The notes: a model not told the origin generated them from the letters alone. A DNA stretch of 64,000 bases from Sarcodiotheca gaudichaudii (GCA_032355985.1 JAUKVZ010000003.1:423841-487840); one strand, 5' to 3'; shown: positions 54,100 through 62,877, counted from the stretch's first letter. Numbers and translations: made by a program.

Positions 54100-56283
54100 A
54101 TGACAAACACACTCAGCCGCACGATGCATCTTGCGACGATCGCCTCGGTGGTCTTCTGTTCGGCGGCGCATTGCTCCGGGCAGCCGGAGACGATGGCTGA
54201 TCCGCCGCACGTGGACCAGCGCCCTGTTCGCACGACGCTCTTCGGCGACGAGCGCACGGACGAGTACGCATGGATGCGGAACGTCGAGGATCCGGCGGTT
54301 ATCGAACATCTTCGACGCGAGAATGCTTACACGGACGCCGTGCTTGAGCCGCTCGAACCCTTGCGGGACAGGATCCACCGGGAGATGCTGGATCGTTTGC
54401 CGCCGATCGACCAACGTCCACCGATCCGATACGGCTCGTGGGAATACTACGAACGGTTTGAAGCGGGGCTCGATTATCCCACATTCTGCCGTCGACCAAT
54501 CGGGCACACTGATGAACACGTGCTGCTTGATGTCAATGCGCTTGCGCATGGTGCGGAGTACTACGCGGTCACCGCCAAAGATGTGAGTCCTGATCATCGA
54601 ACGGTGGCGTTTATCGAAGAGCGCAACGGGGACGATGTCGGCGCCCTGCGATTCCGAAGCCTGGACGGCCGAACGACGTCGCCGGATGTGTCCATCGAGG
54701 GTGTCTGGGCGCACTGTCTCGCGTGGGATGCTGCCGCGGACGCTGTGTATTACGTTCGAACCGATGACACTCAGCGGCCGGCGACCGCGTGGAGACATCG
54801 AATCGGGACAGACCCTGCCGACGACGAACTGCTCTATGAATCAAGCGACGGCCGATTCGCAGTTGATGTCTACCGATGTCGCTCGGATGAGTTCGTCATC
54901 ATTCACTCCTACTCGGACGACGCGTCCCATGTGCTTGCGGTCGATGCGAGGGATCCAGACGCGCCAGCCCGGACTATTTTTCCCCATCGTGAGTGCGTGT
55001 CTGCGAAACAGATCGAGCATCGCCGGGGCGACGACGGGGGCTGGTTTTACGCGATCGACAACGCGAATGGCGCCGTGGACGGCCGCCTCGTTCGCCGGGA
55101 GATCGGCGGCGATGCGGATTCGCCCTGGAAAGTCGTGCTTCCGGAAGAGCCGGGCGTAAGCCTGAGGAATCTGGTGATTCTGGAAGAATGGCTCGCTCTG
55201 GAGGAGCGACGGAACGGGTATCGCGTGATCCGGGTGATGCGACACGATCGATCAGATGAACATGTGATCGACGTTTGTCCAACGCCCGGCTGGACCACGC
55301 TCGAGCAAGGGCCGGAGTATGGAGCATCGACCATTCGAGTAGAGACCTCGGCGCCGCTCGAAGAGCTGACAACATACGAGTATGACCCGGAACGTCGCGC
55401 GGCGAAGTTTGTGTATCAGCGCGCGAGCGACTTCGACGCTTCGTCATTTTCAGTGGAGACGATCTTCGGCGTCGCTCCCGATGGCGTCCGCATCCCGATG
55501 ACGGTGATATTCCGTCGTGACAATCCGAGGGATGGGTCGTCTCCGGCGCTCCTCACTGGGTACGGCGCGGTGGGCGCGGTCATGGAGCCCGGCTTCTACC
55601 CGACACGCACCTATGCGAGTTTGCTCGAGCGTGGCGTCACCATCGCTGTCGCACATGTTCGCGGCGGCGGCTTCTACGGACCGCGATGGCATCATCAAGG
55701 CAGGCTCGAACGCAAGCCTGTCACGTTCTCCGATTTCGTCGCGTGCGCTGAAGCGCTATTCAAGGAGGGTCTTGCGACTCCGGATCGGCTTGCGCTGACG
55801 GGTGGGAGCGCTGGAGGCCTTCTCGTTGCCGCGGCGATCAATTTGCGGCCCGACATTGCACGAGTTGTCGTGGCAGAGGTTCCGTTTGTCGACTGTCTCA
55901 ACTCGATGCTCGATCCGACTCTCCCGGCAACGACGCTTGATTACCCTGAGATGGGCAACCCCGATGAGGAACGCTATTACCGAGCGATCCGGTCGTATGC
56001 GCCGTATGAGAACGTTGGCCCGCGAGACTATCCGGACATTCTGGCGACGGGAGGGATCAGCGATGCTCGGGTCGCGTTCTGGGAGCCGGCGAAGTGGGTG
56101 GCGAGGCTGCGGGAACGACGGCTCGATGCCGACGATGGATTGACTTTGCTCCGCATGAATCTCGGGGCCGGCCACGGAGGCTCGAGCGGTCGACGAGATG
56201 CGCTGCTCGATCGGGCTGAACTGCAGGCGTTCATGCTTGACCGGCTCGGACTGGGCGACGCCGACCCGCGAGCGTTCGAGTAA
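54100..56283 (+). CDS. Prolyl oligopeptidase family protein (S9A, oligopeptidase B-like)
   Basis: About 727 residues from the ATG at 54100. A cleavable signal (LATIASVVFCSAAHCSGQ) suggests export. The seven-bladed propeller region contains 'DEYAWMRNVEDPAVIEHLRRENAYTD' at its start, as in prolyl oligopeptidases. The hydrolase domain has 'AHVRGGGFYGPRWHHQGRLE', nucleophile Ser in 'LTGGSAGGLLVAAAIN' near residue 575, Asp in 'ISDARVAFWEPAKWV' near 660 and His in 'GAGHGGSSGR' near 690. 'HHQGRL' with basic residues is closer to oligopeptidase B than to proline-specific enzymes. Base composition is less G-skewed than in neighbours. Confidence 0.93.
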   Translation: MTNTLSRTMHLATIASVVFCSAAHCSGQPETMADPPHVDQRPVRTTLFGDERTDEYAWMRNVEDPAVIEHLRRENAYTDAVLEPLEPLRDRIHREMLDRLPPIDQRPPIRYGSWEYYERFEAGLDYPTFCRRPIGHTDEHVLLDVNALAHGAEYYAVTAKDVSPDHRTVAFIEERNGDDVGALRFRSLDGRTTSPDVSIEGVWAHCLAWDAAADAVYYVRTDDTQRPATAWRHRIGTDPADDELLYESSDGRFAVDVYRCRSDEFVIIHSYSDDASHVLAVDARDPDAPARTIFPHRECVSAKQIEHRRGDDGGWFYAIDNANGAVDGRLVRREIGGDADSPWKVVLPEEPGVSLRNLVILEEWLALEERRNGYRVIRVMRHDRSDEHVIDVCPTPGWTTLEQGPEYGASTIRVETSAPLEELTTYEYDPERRAAKFVYQRASDFDASSFSVETIFGVAPDGVRIPMTVIFRRDNPRDGSSPALLTGYGAVGAVMEPGFYPTRTYASLLERGVTIAVAHVRGGGFYGPRWHHQGRLERKPVTFSDFVACAEALFKEGLATPDRLALTGGSAGGLLVAAAINLRPDIARVVVAEVPFVDCLNSMLDPTLPATTLDYPEMGNPDEERYYRAIRSYAPYENVGPRDYPDILATGGISDARVAFWEPAKWVARLRERRLDADDGLTLLRMNLGAGHGGSSGRRDALLDRAELQAFMLDRLGLGDADPRAFE

Positions 56284-56354
56284 ACGCCGGGGGCGCGCCT
56301 TCACTGAAAGCGCCCAGCCTTTCAAGCTGACGTTCCCGTGGCTGGTCAGCGGTT

Positions 56355-56385
56355 TTGGACCGCACGGGGTGGTCTTGCGTATACT
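56355..56385 (+). promoter_or_regulatory. Candidate promoter of tRNA-Gly
   Basis: TTGGAC at 56355-56360 and TATACT at 56380-56385, spacer 19 bases, about 100 bases upstream of the tRNA. Confidence 0.4.
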
Positions 56386-56488
56386 CCGGACGTCAGTCCG
56401 CGAAGTTGGATGTCGTGCAGATTGAGTTGCGATCGCACGGGCATAGCGCGGAGTGACGACGCCGCAGCACTTTTAGTTGCGGTGACTT

Positions 56489-56560
56489 GCGGGTGTAGTT
56501 CAGTGGTAGAACGTCAGCTTCCCAAGCTGAATGTCGCCGGTTCGAGTCCGGTCACCCGCT
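56489..56560 (+). tRNA. tRNA-Gly (anticodon CCC)
   Basis: Complete cloverleaf: acceptor GCGGGTG/CACCCGC, D arm GTTC...GAAC, anticodon stem TCAGC/GCTGA with loop TTCCCAA (anticodon CCC), T arm GCCGG-TTCGAGT-CCGGT, discriminator T. The 3' CCA is not encoded. A run of T follows. It serves as the chromosomal target of the integrated element that starts immediately downstream. Confidence 0.97.
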
Positions 56561-56575
56561 TTTTTCGTAAGTCTG
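56535..56575. mobile_element. Putative attachment site (left end) at the 3' part of tRNA-Gly
   Basis: The integrase gene begins 120 bases after the tRNA and points away from it, the standard layout for elements that insert into tRNA 3' ends. The crossover would lie within the T arm and acceptor (56535-56560). The second copy was looked for to 64000 and not found, so the right end lies outside the window. Confidence 0.55.
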
Positions 56576-56637
56576 GCTGATTCCGGGGGTTACGGAAACC
56601 TACCTTTGACAGGTGGTGCAGCCTGAAGCGCAAAACC

Positions 56638-56656
56638 GCGCGGTCATTAACCGCGC
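56638..56656. promoter_or_regulatory. Inverted repeat upstream of the integrase
   Basis: GCGCGGT (56638-56644) pairs with ACCGCGC (56650-56656) around CATTA; AACCGCGC also occurs twice as a direct repeat here. It could be an integrase arm site or an operator just ahead of the integrase start. Confidence 0.4.
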
Positions 56657-56679
56657 TGGGCGATTCAGGAGCACGACCG

Positions 56680-58020
56680 ATGTCAAGAGGACCTTCCTAT
56701 CGAAAACGCAAGGGCTACTCGCAGGCGCTGGTGACGCTGACCGACAGCGTGACGAAGCGCAGGCGGGATTACTGGCTCGGTGAATACGACACGCCGAAGA
56801 GCCGGGAGAAGTACCACCGGGTGATCGCTGCGTGGTACGCCTGCGGCAAGCGCTGGCCGGAGCTTGAAGACGAGCGGGACACAGAGCCCGACGCGCCCAA
56901 AGGCGGCCTGACGATCACGATTCTGATCGAGGCGTACTGGAGGCATGCGGAAGAGTACTACCAGCCGAACGAATCCGGCACGTTGCGTGTGGCGCTGCGG
57001 CTGTTGCGCGCACACTTCGGCTCACTTCCTGCCGAGGATTTCGGTCCGAAGCGGCTTCGGGACTTGCGCGAGGCCATGATCACCGGCGATCCGAATGCAA
57101 CGCCGCCGCGACCTACATGGTCGAGGAAGTACACCAACCAGCAGGTGCAGCGGATCAGGCGCATGTTCCGCTGGGCCGCGTCGCACGAGATGATTGCGGC
57201 GGACGTGCATCGGGCGCTGGAGACGGTTGAGTCGCTCAAGCGCGGGCGAACCCGTGCGCGGGAAGGGAAACGCGTCTTGCCCGCGCCGCCGGAGTTGATT
57301 GAAGCGGTGCGACCGTTCCTGAGCCGCCAAGTCAATGCGCTGATCGACCTGCAGTTGCTGACAGGCGCCCGGCCGGGGGAACTGATGCAGATGCGCCCTG
57401 TCGATCTGGAGCGGGACATCCCGTCTGACGTGTTGATGTACCGGCCGCGGGAGCACAAGAATCAGTTTCGCGGAATCGAACGAGTGATCTACCTGGGGCC
57501 GCGGGCGCAGGAGGTGATCGAGCCATTCCTGACGGGTCGCGCGGCGGACGCGTACCTGTTTAGCCCGACAGAAGCAGAGGCCGAGCGCCGGGCGGCAATC
57601 CATGCGGCGCGAAAGACGCCGCTGTCATGCGGAAACCGGCCGGGGACGAATCGTGTGGAGCGCGCGGCACGGAGCGCTGGCGATCACTACACGACACCGA
57701 GTTACTACGTGGCGATCCGTCGGGCGTGCGATCGGGCGTTTCCGCCGCCGGGAGCGCTGGCCAGACGGGACGATGAAACGGTCGCGGCGTGGCGGGCTCG
57801 GCTCACTTCCAAGCAGAGGGAAGAACTGAAGGAGTGGCAACGAGAGCATCGCTGGCATCCGCATCAGCTTCGGCACAACGCAGCGACGAGCATTCGCAGC
57901 GCGTTCGGACTGGAAGAATCGGCGCTTGTTCTTGGGCATTCGAGCGCGGTGTTGACGGACGCGGTGTATGCGGAGCGGGACGAGCGGAGGGTGTTGGAGG
58001 TGATGAGGGAAGTGGGGTGA
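56680..58020 (+). CDS. Tyrosine-type site-specific integrase
   Basis: A 446-residue recombinase with AGGAG upstream of the ATG. Residues 1-75 form a basic N-terminal arm-binding-type region (SYRKRKGYSQALVTLTDSVTKRRRDYWLGEY). A SAM-like core-binding domain lies at about 80-200. The catalytic domain has Arg I in 'LLTGARPGELMQMRPVDL' near residue 228, 'HPHQLRHNAATSIRSAFG' with His and Arg II near 393, and 'LGHSSAVLTDAVYAERD' with the final His and the nucleophilic Tyr near 430. All catalytic residues are present, so it should be active. It integrates the element into the adjacent tRNA-Gly. Confidence 0.95.
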   Translation: MSRGPSYRKRKGYSQALVTLTDSVTKRRRDYWLGEYDTPKSREKYHRVIAAWYACGKRWPELEDERDTEPDAPKGGLTITILIEAYWRHAEEYYQPNESGTLRVALRLLRAHFGSLPAEDFGPKRLRDLREAMITGDPNATPPRPTWSRKYTNQQVQRIRRMFRWAASHEMIAADVHRALETVESLKRGRTRAREGKRVLPAPPELIEAVRPFLSRQVNALIDLQLLTGARPGELMQMRPVDLERDIPSDVLMYRPREHKNQFRGIERVIYLGPRAQEVIEPFLTGRAADAYLFSPTEAEAERRAAIHAARKTPLSCGNRPGTNRVERAARSAGDHYTTPSYYVAIRRACDRAFPPPGALARRDDETVAAWRARLTSKQREELKEWQREHRWHPHQLRHNAATSIRSAFGLEESALVLGHSSAVLTDAVYAERDERRVLEVMREVG

Positions 58021-58271
58021 CACCTGCCATGGGCGCCACTTGAGGGTCTACGGCGTCAGATTTCGCGCCCGGTTGTTGCACTTTCCCGTGATTTGGCGGC
58101 GCCCGTACACAAAGTCGCTGGCACAGTCCGTCTGGAAATACCCATTGCGCCGGCGATGTGCGCGGCCGGCTCGCAGAGGACGACATGTAACTACGAGATT
58201 CTCGTTGCAAGCTCAAAAGTTGCGGGAGTTTAAGGACCTTCAAACCGGCACAGAGTGCCATGGAGGTCCAA
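58021..58271. promoter_or_regulatory. Spacer between integrase and the replication module, with possible promoter
   Basis: No gene is supported here. TTGCAA at 58205-58210 and TTTAAG at 58229-58234 (spacer 18) are a weak promoter candidate reading into the DUF1580-like and PrimPol genes. Confidence 0.35.
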
Positions 58272-58643
58272 ATGGATCAGCAGAAGTTAAACCAGAACGA
58301 GTACTTGACGCTTACGCAAGCGGCGAAGCGGGCGCCTGGGCGGCCGTCGCCGAGTTGCCTTTGGCGCTGGTGCCGCGACGGCGTGAAGGCCAAGACGGGC
58401 GAGCGCGTGCGTTTGATGCATACGCGCTTTGGCGGGCGGATCTTCACAACCGTGGAATGGCTGGATGCGTTCGGGCAAGAGTTGGCGGCCGCGGACGCGA
58501 AGCACTTTGAGCGGCGTCGGGAGACGGCTGATCGATGTCGCGATGAGCCGCGAAGTCGACGCGGTGGGCGGCGCGATTCCGAGAAGCGAATGCGCGATCG
58601 GCATGAGTGTGCGGCGCGTGAGCTTGAGGCGAAGGGTTTGTGA
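58272..58643 (+). CDS. DUF1580-like small DNA-binding protein (excisionase-like)
   Basis: A 123-residue protein. The ATG at 58272 is chosen because GGAGGT precedes it at the right distance. 'YLTLTQAAKRAPGRPSPSCLWRWCRDGVKAKTGERV' and 'TRFGGRIFTTVEWLDAF' match the DUF1580 pattern: a MerR/excisionase-like winged helix seen mainly in Planctomycetes next to integrases. The C-terminal half is highly charged (Arg/Glu/Asp) and probably helical or disordered. It overlaps the next start (TGATG), so translation is coupled. Likely roles are excision directionality or control of the replication gene. Confidence 0.85.
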   Translation: MDQQKLNQNEYLTLTQAAKRAPGRPSPSCLWRWCRDGVKAKTGERVRLMHTRFGGRIFTTVEWLDAFGQELAAADAKHFERRRETADRCRDEPRSRRGGRRDSEKRMRDRHECAARELEAKGL

Positions 58644-61219
58644 TGACTGATCAGCCCAAGCTCCACCCCGAAAACCTTCCGGCATATCAACGCGAACGCG
58701 ATCAATGGGTCTGTTGGGGCGGTCGCATGCCCGACGGCGCTATGAGCAAGATGCCGATCAATGTCATGACCAACCTGGCGGCAGACTCCACTGATTCATC
58801 CACGTGGTCAGACTTCGATTTGGCGCTCCAGATGGCTCAGGTGGATTCGACGGTCGGGGGTGTGGGATATGTGTTCAGCGCAGATGACTTCCTTACGGGA
58901 CTCGATCTCGACAACTGCGTCAATGAGCAAGGTGAGATTCATCCGGACGCCCGAGCGCTTGTTGATCGCTTCGCCAGTTACACCGAGTTCTCTCCCAGCG
59001 GCCGCGGTGTGCACATCATCATCAGGGCGGTGAAGCGAAGTAGCCGCTGCAAGTTCATGAATGTCTATGGCGCCGCAGCCGTGGAGGTTTATGACCAGGC
59101 GCGATACTTCACGATGACTGGTCGACATGTTGAAGGCACGCCGCGGACGATCGAGGACCGCCAGGATGTGTTGGATGAGCTGTTCGATGAGTTGGAGCCA
59201 CCGACACCGCGAGAGTCCAAGCGAACGACGCACACTGGCAAAGGCTTCGACGGCGATGACGACGCACTCATTGAGGCCGCGAGCAACGCGAAACGCGGCG
59301 ATATGTTTCGACGGCTTTGGGAAGGCGATACATCCGAGCATAACGATGATGACAGCGCTGCCGATCTTGGCCTTTGCAACCACTTGGCTTTCTGGACGGG
59401 GAGTGATGCGGATCGCATGGACAGGCTCTTCCGCCGGTCCGGCCTCTATCGAGAAAAGTGGGATGAAATGCGCGGCGATCAGACATACGGACAGATGACA
59501 ATTGAAAAAGCAATCAAAGGAACACGAGAGGCGTATTCACCGCCTCGAACGCGAGCGGCGCGCTGCAAGTCTGATGGGACCTGGTCTGTGCTCATTGGTG
59601 TTGATGAGCATCGTGTGATTGATGAGGTCGTGGAGGCTCTGAGTGCAGACAAGGAGCTCTTCTCGCGCGGCGGCGCGCTCGTCCGCGTGATCGACGACAA
59701 GACCAACCACAACGCGGAGACTAACCCGGCAGGTGCAGCGCGGATCTCGCTCGTCCCCACAGCCAATCTTCGAGATCGCCTGACACGGGCGGTCGAACTG
59801 ATGCGTCTCGACAAGCAAGACAATGAACATCCATCGCACCCGCCTGATTGGCTTGTCAAAGGCGTAGAGTCGCGAGGCGTTTGGCCGTCGATTCGAGGCC
59901 TTTCCGGCATCTCTGAAGCCCCCTTTCTGCGACCGGACGGCACAATCTGCCAAGCGCCCGGATATGACGAATCGACAGGCGTGCTCTTGCTGCCGTCGAT
60001 TGAGTTGGAGCTGATACCCGATCGCCCAACGCGTCAGGATGCCATCGAAGCGCGGGATGCGCTGCTTCATATTGTTGACGACTACCTCTTCGAAGGAGCT
60101 GAACACAAGGCCGCGTGGCTCGCAGCGCTCCTGACCCCGTTGGCACGACACGCTTTCACGGGTCCGGCGCCACTCTTTCTCGTGGATGCCAACGTCCGCG
60201 GCGCGGGCAAGGGAATCCTATGTCAAGTGATCGGCGAGATCGTTCAGGGCAGACCGATGCCAGTGTCGAGCTACTCCACTGATAGCCAAGAGATGAGGAA
60301 GAAGATTACGGCGATCGCAATCGCGGGCGATCCCCTCGTGCTGCTGGACAACGTTGATGGTGTGCTCGGCCACGACGCCATAGATCGAGCGCTAACGACC
60401 ACGCGCTGGCGAGATCGCATTCTTGGCAAGAGTGAACAGATCGATCTGCCGCTCACTTCCGTGTGGTATGCCACAGGCAATAACGTGCAGGTTGGCGCTG
60501 ACACCCTGCGCCGCATCATCCACATACGTCTCGATGTGCTTCACGAACGGCCGGAGGATCGCCGTGACTTCCAGCATCCTGACTTGGTGAACTGGACGCG
60601 CAGAAACCGAGCCCGCTTGCTTCGAAGCGCTCTGACAATCCTCGCTGCGTACAGCGCCGCGGGCCGTCCTCGGCAGGATGTGAGACCGATGGGCAGCTTC
60701 GAGGGCTGGTCACACCTTGTTCGCCAGGCTGTCCTGTGGCTTGACCTGACCGATCCATGCGCCGGTCGACAGCGCCTCGAAGACTTCGTCGACACATCGC
60801 GCGAGATGTTGGGCGACCTGCTCGAGGCAATCGAAGAGTATGACCCGGAGAATGAGGGATTTGTTCTCGGCGATTTGATCGCACAGCTCTATGGATCGGA
60901 GGATCACGGACACCGCATCCGGCCCCAGGCCAGTCGCCTCCGAACCGCGCTCGAACAGGTTGCCGGCGTTTCTCCTGGCAAGGTTCCATCCTCGCGATCG
61001 GTCGGCGCAAAGCTCAAGAGCTATAAGCGCCGCGTGGTCAGTAGCCGCTTCCTGGATATTGATCCGCATGCGCCGCGCCGGGGAGGCAGGCTTTGGCGGA
61101 TCTACTACATGGATGCGGGCTCTCAGCAGCGCGACGAGGCGACGCTCAAACCACAGTTCACAGCGCCGCCTGTGACGCCACCGCATGAAGAGCACGATTC
61201 GGATCGGGGCGCCGCGTGA
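58643..61219 (+). CDS. PrimPol-helicase fusion, NrS-1-polymerase-like
   Basis: An 858-residue replication protein. Residues ~10-165 look like an archaeo-eukaryotic-type primase/polymerase: 'FSADDFLTGLDLDNC' with the D-x-D metal motif near 88-90, 'YTEFSPSGRGVHIII' near 115-130 and 'ARYFTMTGRHV' near 155. A helical segment near 225-290 ('NHLAFWTGSDADRMDRLFRRS', 'YREKWDE') resembles the helical domain of phage NrS-1 polymerase. After a linker, residues ~510-680 form an ATPase: 'NVRGAGKGILCQVIGE', 'DPLVLLDNVDG', 'VWYATGNNVQVG'. The P-loop has Gly after Lys, where Ser/Thr is usual. It probably primes and unwinds DNA at the iteron region just downstream. Confidence 0.88.
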   Translation: MTDQPKLHPENLPAYQRERDQWVCWGGRMPDGAMSKMPINVMTNLAADSTDSSTWSDFDLALQMAQVDSTVGGVGYVFSADDFLTGLDLDNCVNEQGEIHPDARALVDRFASYTEFSPSGRGVHIIIRAVKRSSRCKFMNVYGAAAVEVYDQARYFTMTGRHVEGTPRTIEDRQDVLDELFDELEPPTPRESKRTTHTGKGFDGDDDALIEAASNAKRGDMFRRLWEGDTSEHNDDDSAADLGLCNHLAFWTGSDADRMDRLFRRSGLYREKWDEMRGDQTYGQMTIEKAIKGTREAYSPPRTRAARCKSDGTWSVLIGVDEHRVIDEVVEALSADKELFSRGGALVRVIDDKTNHNAETNPAGAARISLVPTANLRDRLTRAVELMRLDKQDNEHPSHPPDWLVKGVESRGVWPSIRGLSGISEAPFLRPDGTICQAPGYDESTGVLLLPSIELELIPDRPTRQDAIEARDALLHIVDDYLFEGAEHKAAWLAALLTPLARHAFTGPAPLFLVDANVRGAGKGILCQVIGEIVQGRPMPVSSYSTDSQEMRKKITAIAIAGDPLVLLDNVDGVLGHDAIDRALTTTRWRDRILGKSEQIDLPLTSVWYATGNNVQVGADTLRRIIHIRLDVLHERPEDRRDFQHPDLVNWTRRNRARLLRSALTILAAYSAAGRPRQDVRPMGSFEGWSHLVRQAVLWLDLTDPCAGRQRLEDFVDTSREMLGDLLEAIEEYDPENEGFVLGDLIAQLYGSEDHGHRIRPQASRLRTALEQVAGVSPGKVPSSRSVGAKLKSYKRRVVSSRFLDIDPHAPRRGGRLWRIYYMDAGSQQRDEATLKPQFTAPPVTPPHEEHDSDRGAA

Positions 61220-61220
61220 A

Positions 61221-61411
61221 TCACACAATCACAGAGTCACACCGAACCCCTCCTCAAAGCTCAGGAATGGCGATCCGCGTGATTCTGTGACTGTGTGACT
61301 GTGTGACTCTGATTCCAGCCCATCTCGAAATCGATTCGCGCGCTCCGAGCACGGCCGAATCGATTCTCGCATGGGGGGAAAAGTGAGTCACAGAATCACA
61401 GAGTCACACAA
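61221..61411. repeat. Iteron array with central inverted repeat, candidate replication origin of the element
   Basis: Three blocks of an 8-base repeat (consensus TCACA[CG]A[AG]). Forward units at 61221-61244 (TCACACAA, TCACAGAG, TCACACCG). Inverted units at 61279-61316 (on the minus strand TCACACAG twice, then TCACAGAA). Forward units again at 61388-61411 (TCACAGAA, TCACAGAG, TCACACAA). Between the last two blocks a perfect 10-base inverted repeat, AATCGATTCG at 61329-61338 and CGAATCGATT at 61356-61365. No frame is open through the region. Directly repeated 8-mers in phase beside a primase-helicase gene are the usual sign of an iteron-type origin. Confidence 0.7.
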
Positions 61412-61482
61412 CAGGACAGGCAAAGGCGCATCGCAGAGAGCGAGCATGCACGAGAGAGATCGATCCAAGGAAGGACAACACC

Positions 61483-62817
61483 ATGAAGATTGAAACGAGA
61501 CCGATTGACAAGATCACGCCCTACGAGGGTAATCCACGCGACAACGACGCCGCCACAGACGCTGTGGCCGAGAGCATGCGACGGTTCGGCATGCGGCAGC
61601 CGCTGGTTGTCGACGACATGGGCGTGATCGTCGCCGGTCACACGCGATGGAAGGCAGCGCAGTCGCTTGGGCTGGAGGAACTGCCCGTGCATGTCGCGAA
61701 GGATCTGACGCCTGAGGAGATTCGGGCGTATCGCATCGCTGACAACAAGACGGCTGAGCTTGCGCGCTGGAACCCCGATCTGCTTGAGTGCGAGCTTCAG
61801 GCGCTTGCCGAAGTCGGCATGGAGATCCCGGAGTGGGTGAAGCTCGGATTTGATGAGTCTGAGGTCGCGGCGCTGATCAACCCGGGATGCGCTACCGGCA
61901 TGACCGACCCTGACGAGGTTCCCGAACCTCCGGATGATCCGACGACGAAGCCTGGCGACCTGTGGGTCCTCGGCGAGCATCGTCTGCTCTGCGGCGACAG
62001 CGCGCTTGAAAGTGATGTCGATCGTTTGCTCGATTGCGAGCGCGTGCAAGTTGTGAGCACCGATCCGCCATACAACGTCTCGGTCGAGCCGCGAAGCAAC
62101 AACGCGATCGCGTCCGGCAAGTCGTCATTCCGCAAGTCAGGCGGCAAGGGCGGTCATCATCAGAAGTTCGATCTCGCTCGTGACCCCGAGAAGGCCAAGC
62201 CCACCGACAAGAAGATGCGCGCCAAAGACAGGCCGCTCGTCAATGACTTCGTGTCCGATGAGGAGTTCCAGCGACTGCTGCTGGCGTGGTTCGGCAATCT
62301 GGCGCGCGTGCTCGAACCTGGCCGTGCGTTCTACATCTGGGGCGGCTATGCGAACGTCGGCAACTATCCCCCTGCTCTCAAGTCGTGCAAACTCTACTTC
62401 AGCCAGGCGATCATCTGGCACAAGCTGCACCCGGTCCTGACGCGCAAGGACTTCATGGGCGATCACGAATGGTGCTTCTACGGCTGGCGCGAGGGCGCCG
62501 CACACAAGTTCTACGGGCCGAACAATGTGCCTGATGTATGGCCGGTGAAGAAGATCAATCCGCAAAGCATGGTCCATCTGACGGAGAAGCCCGTCGAACT
62601 GGCGACGCGCGCGATGGAGTACTCATCGAAGCCCGGCGAGGTTGTGCTGGATCTCTTTGGCGGGTCAGGCTCGACACTGATCGCCGCTGAGAAGGCTGGT
62701 CGCCGCGCGCGGCTGATGGAGATCGATCCTGCGTATTGCGATGTGATTGTGGAGCGGTGGGAGAAGTTCACGGGGAGGAAGGCGGAGCGGCCTTCTGGGG
62801 GTGTCCCGAACACATAG
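61483..62817 (+). CDS. ParB-like domain / DNA methyltransferase fusion
   Basis: A 444-residue protein with AGGAAGGA before the ATG. Residues 1-90 are a ParB/Srx-type domain: 'ITPYEGNPRDNDAATDAVAESMRRFGMRQPLVV', 'VIVAGHTRWKAAQSLGLEELPV'. A methyltransferase follows: 'STDPPYNVSVEPRS' with the DPPY catalytic motif near residue 192, a charged insert, and 'VLDLFGGSGSTLIAAEKAGRRARLMEIDPAYCDVIVERWEKFTG' as the SAM pocket near residue 390. The order (catalytic motif before SAM loop) is that of beta-class N4-cytosine or N6-adenine enzymes. Such fusions are common on phages and serve anti-restriction or regulation. No restriction gene is near. Confidence 0.93.
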   Translation: MKIETRPIDKITPYEGNPRDNDAATDAVAESMRRFGMRQPLVVDDMGVIVAGHTRWKAAQSLGLEELPVHVAKDLTPEEIRAYRIADNKTAELARWNPDLLECELQALAEVGMEIPEWVKLGFDESEVAALINPGCATGMTDPDEVPEPPDDPTTKPGDLWVLGEHRLLCGDSALESDVDRLLDCERVQVVSTDPPYNVSVEPRSNNAIASGKSSFRKSGGKGGHHQKFDLARDPEKAKPTDKKMRAKDRPLVNDFVSDEEFQRLLLAWFGNLARVLEPGRAFYIWGGYANVGNYPPALKSCKLYFSQAIIWHKLHPVLTRKDFMGDHEWCFYGWREGAAHKFYGPNNVPDVWPVKKINPQSMVHLTEKPVELATRAMEYSSKPGEVVLDLFGGSGSTLIAAEKAGRRARLMEIDPAYCDVIVERWEKFTGRKAERPSGGVPNT

Positions 62818-62822
62818 ACCCG

Positions 62823-62877
62823 CACTAAGAAAGGGTCCTTTCTTAGCGAGCATCACTAAGAAACGATCGTTTTCTAG
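62823..62877. promoter_or_regulatory. Two related palindromes, possible operators
   Basis: CACTAAGAAA occurs at 62823-62832 and 62854-62863. Each copy starts a palindrome: CTAAGAAAGG-GT-CCTTTCTTAG (62825-62846), and CTAAGAAACGATCGTTTTCTAG (62856-62877), centred on CGATCG and imperfect by one base. They lie between convergent genes. Confidence 0.55.

Noticed and set aside
56560-56575. tRNA-Gly disrupted by the element
   Set aside because: The tRNA is complete from acceptor to discriminator; only its 3' boundary touches the element.
61221-61411. CRISPR-like direct repeats
   Set aside because: Units are 8 bases and contiguous, with no spacers; no cas genes are present.
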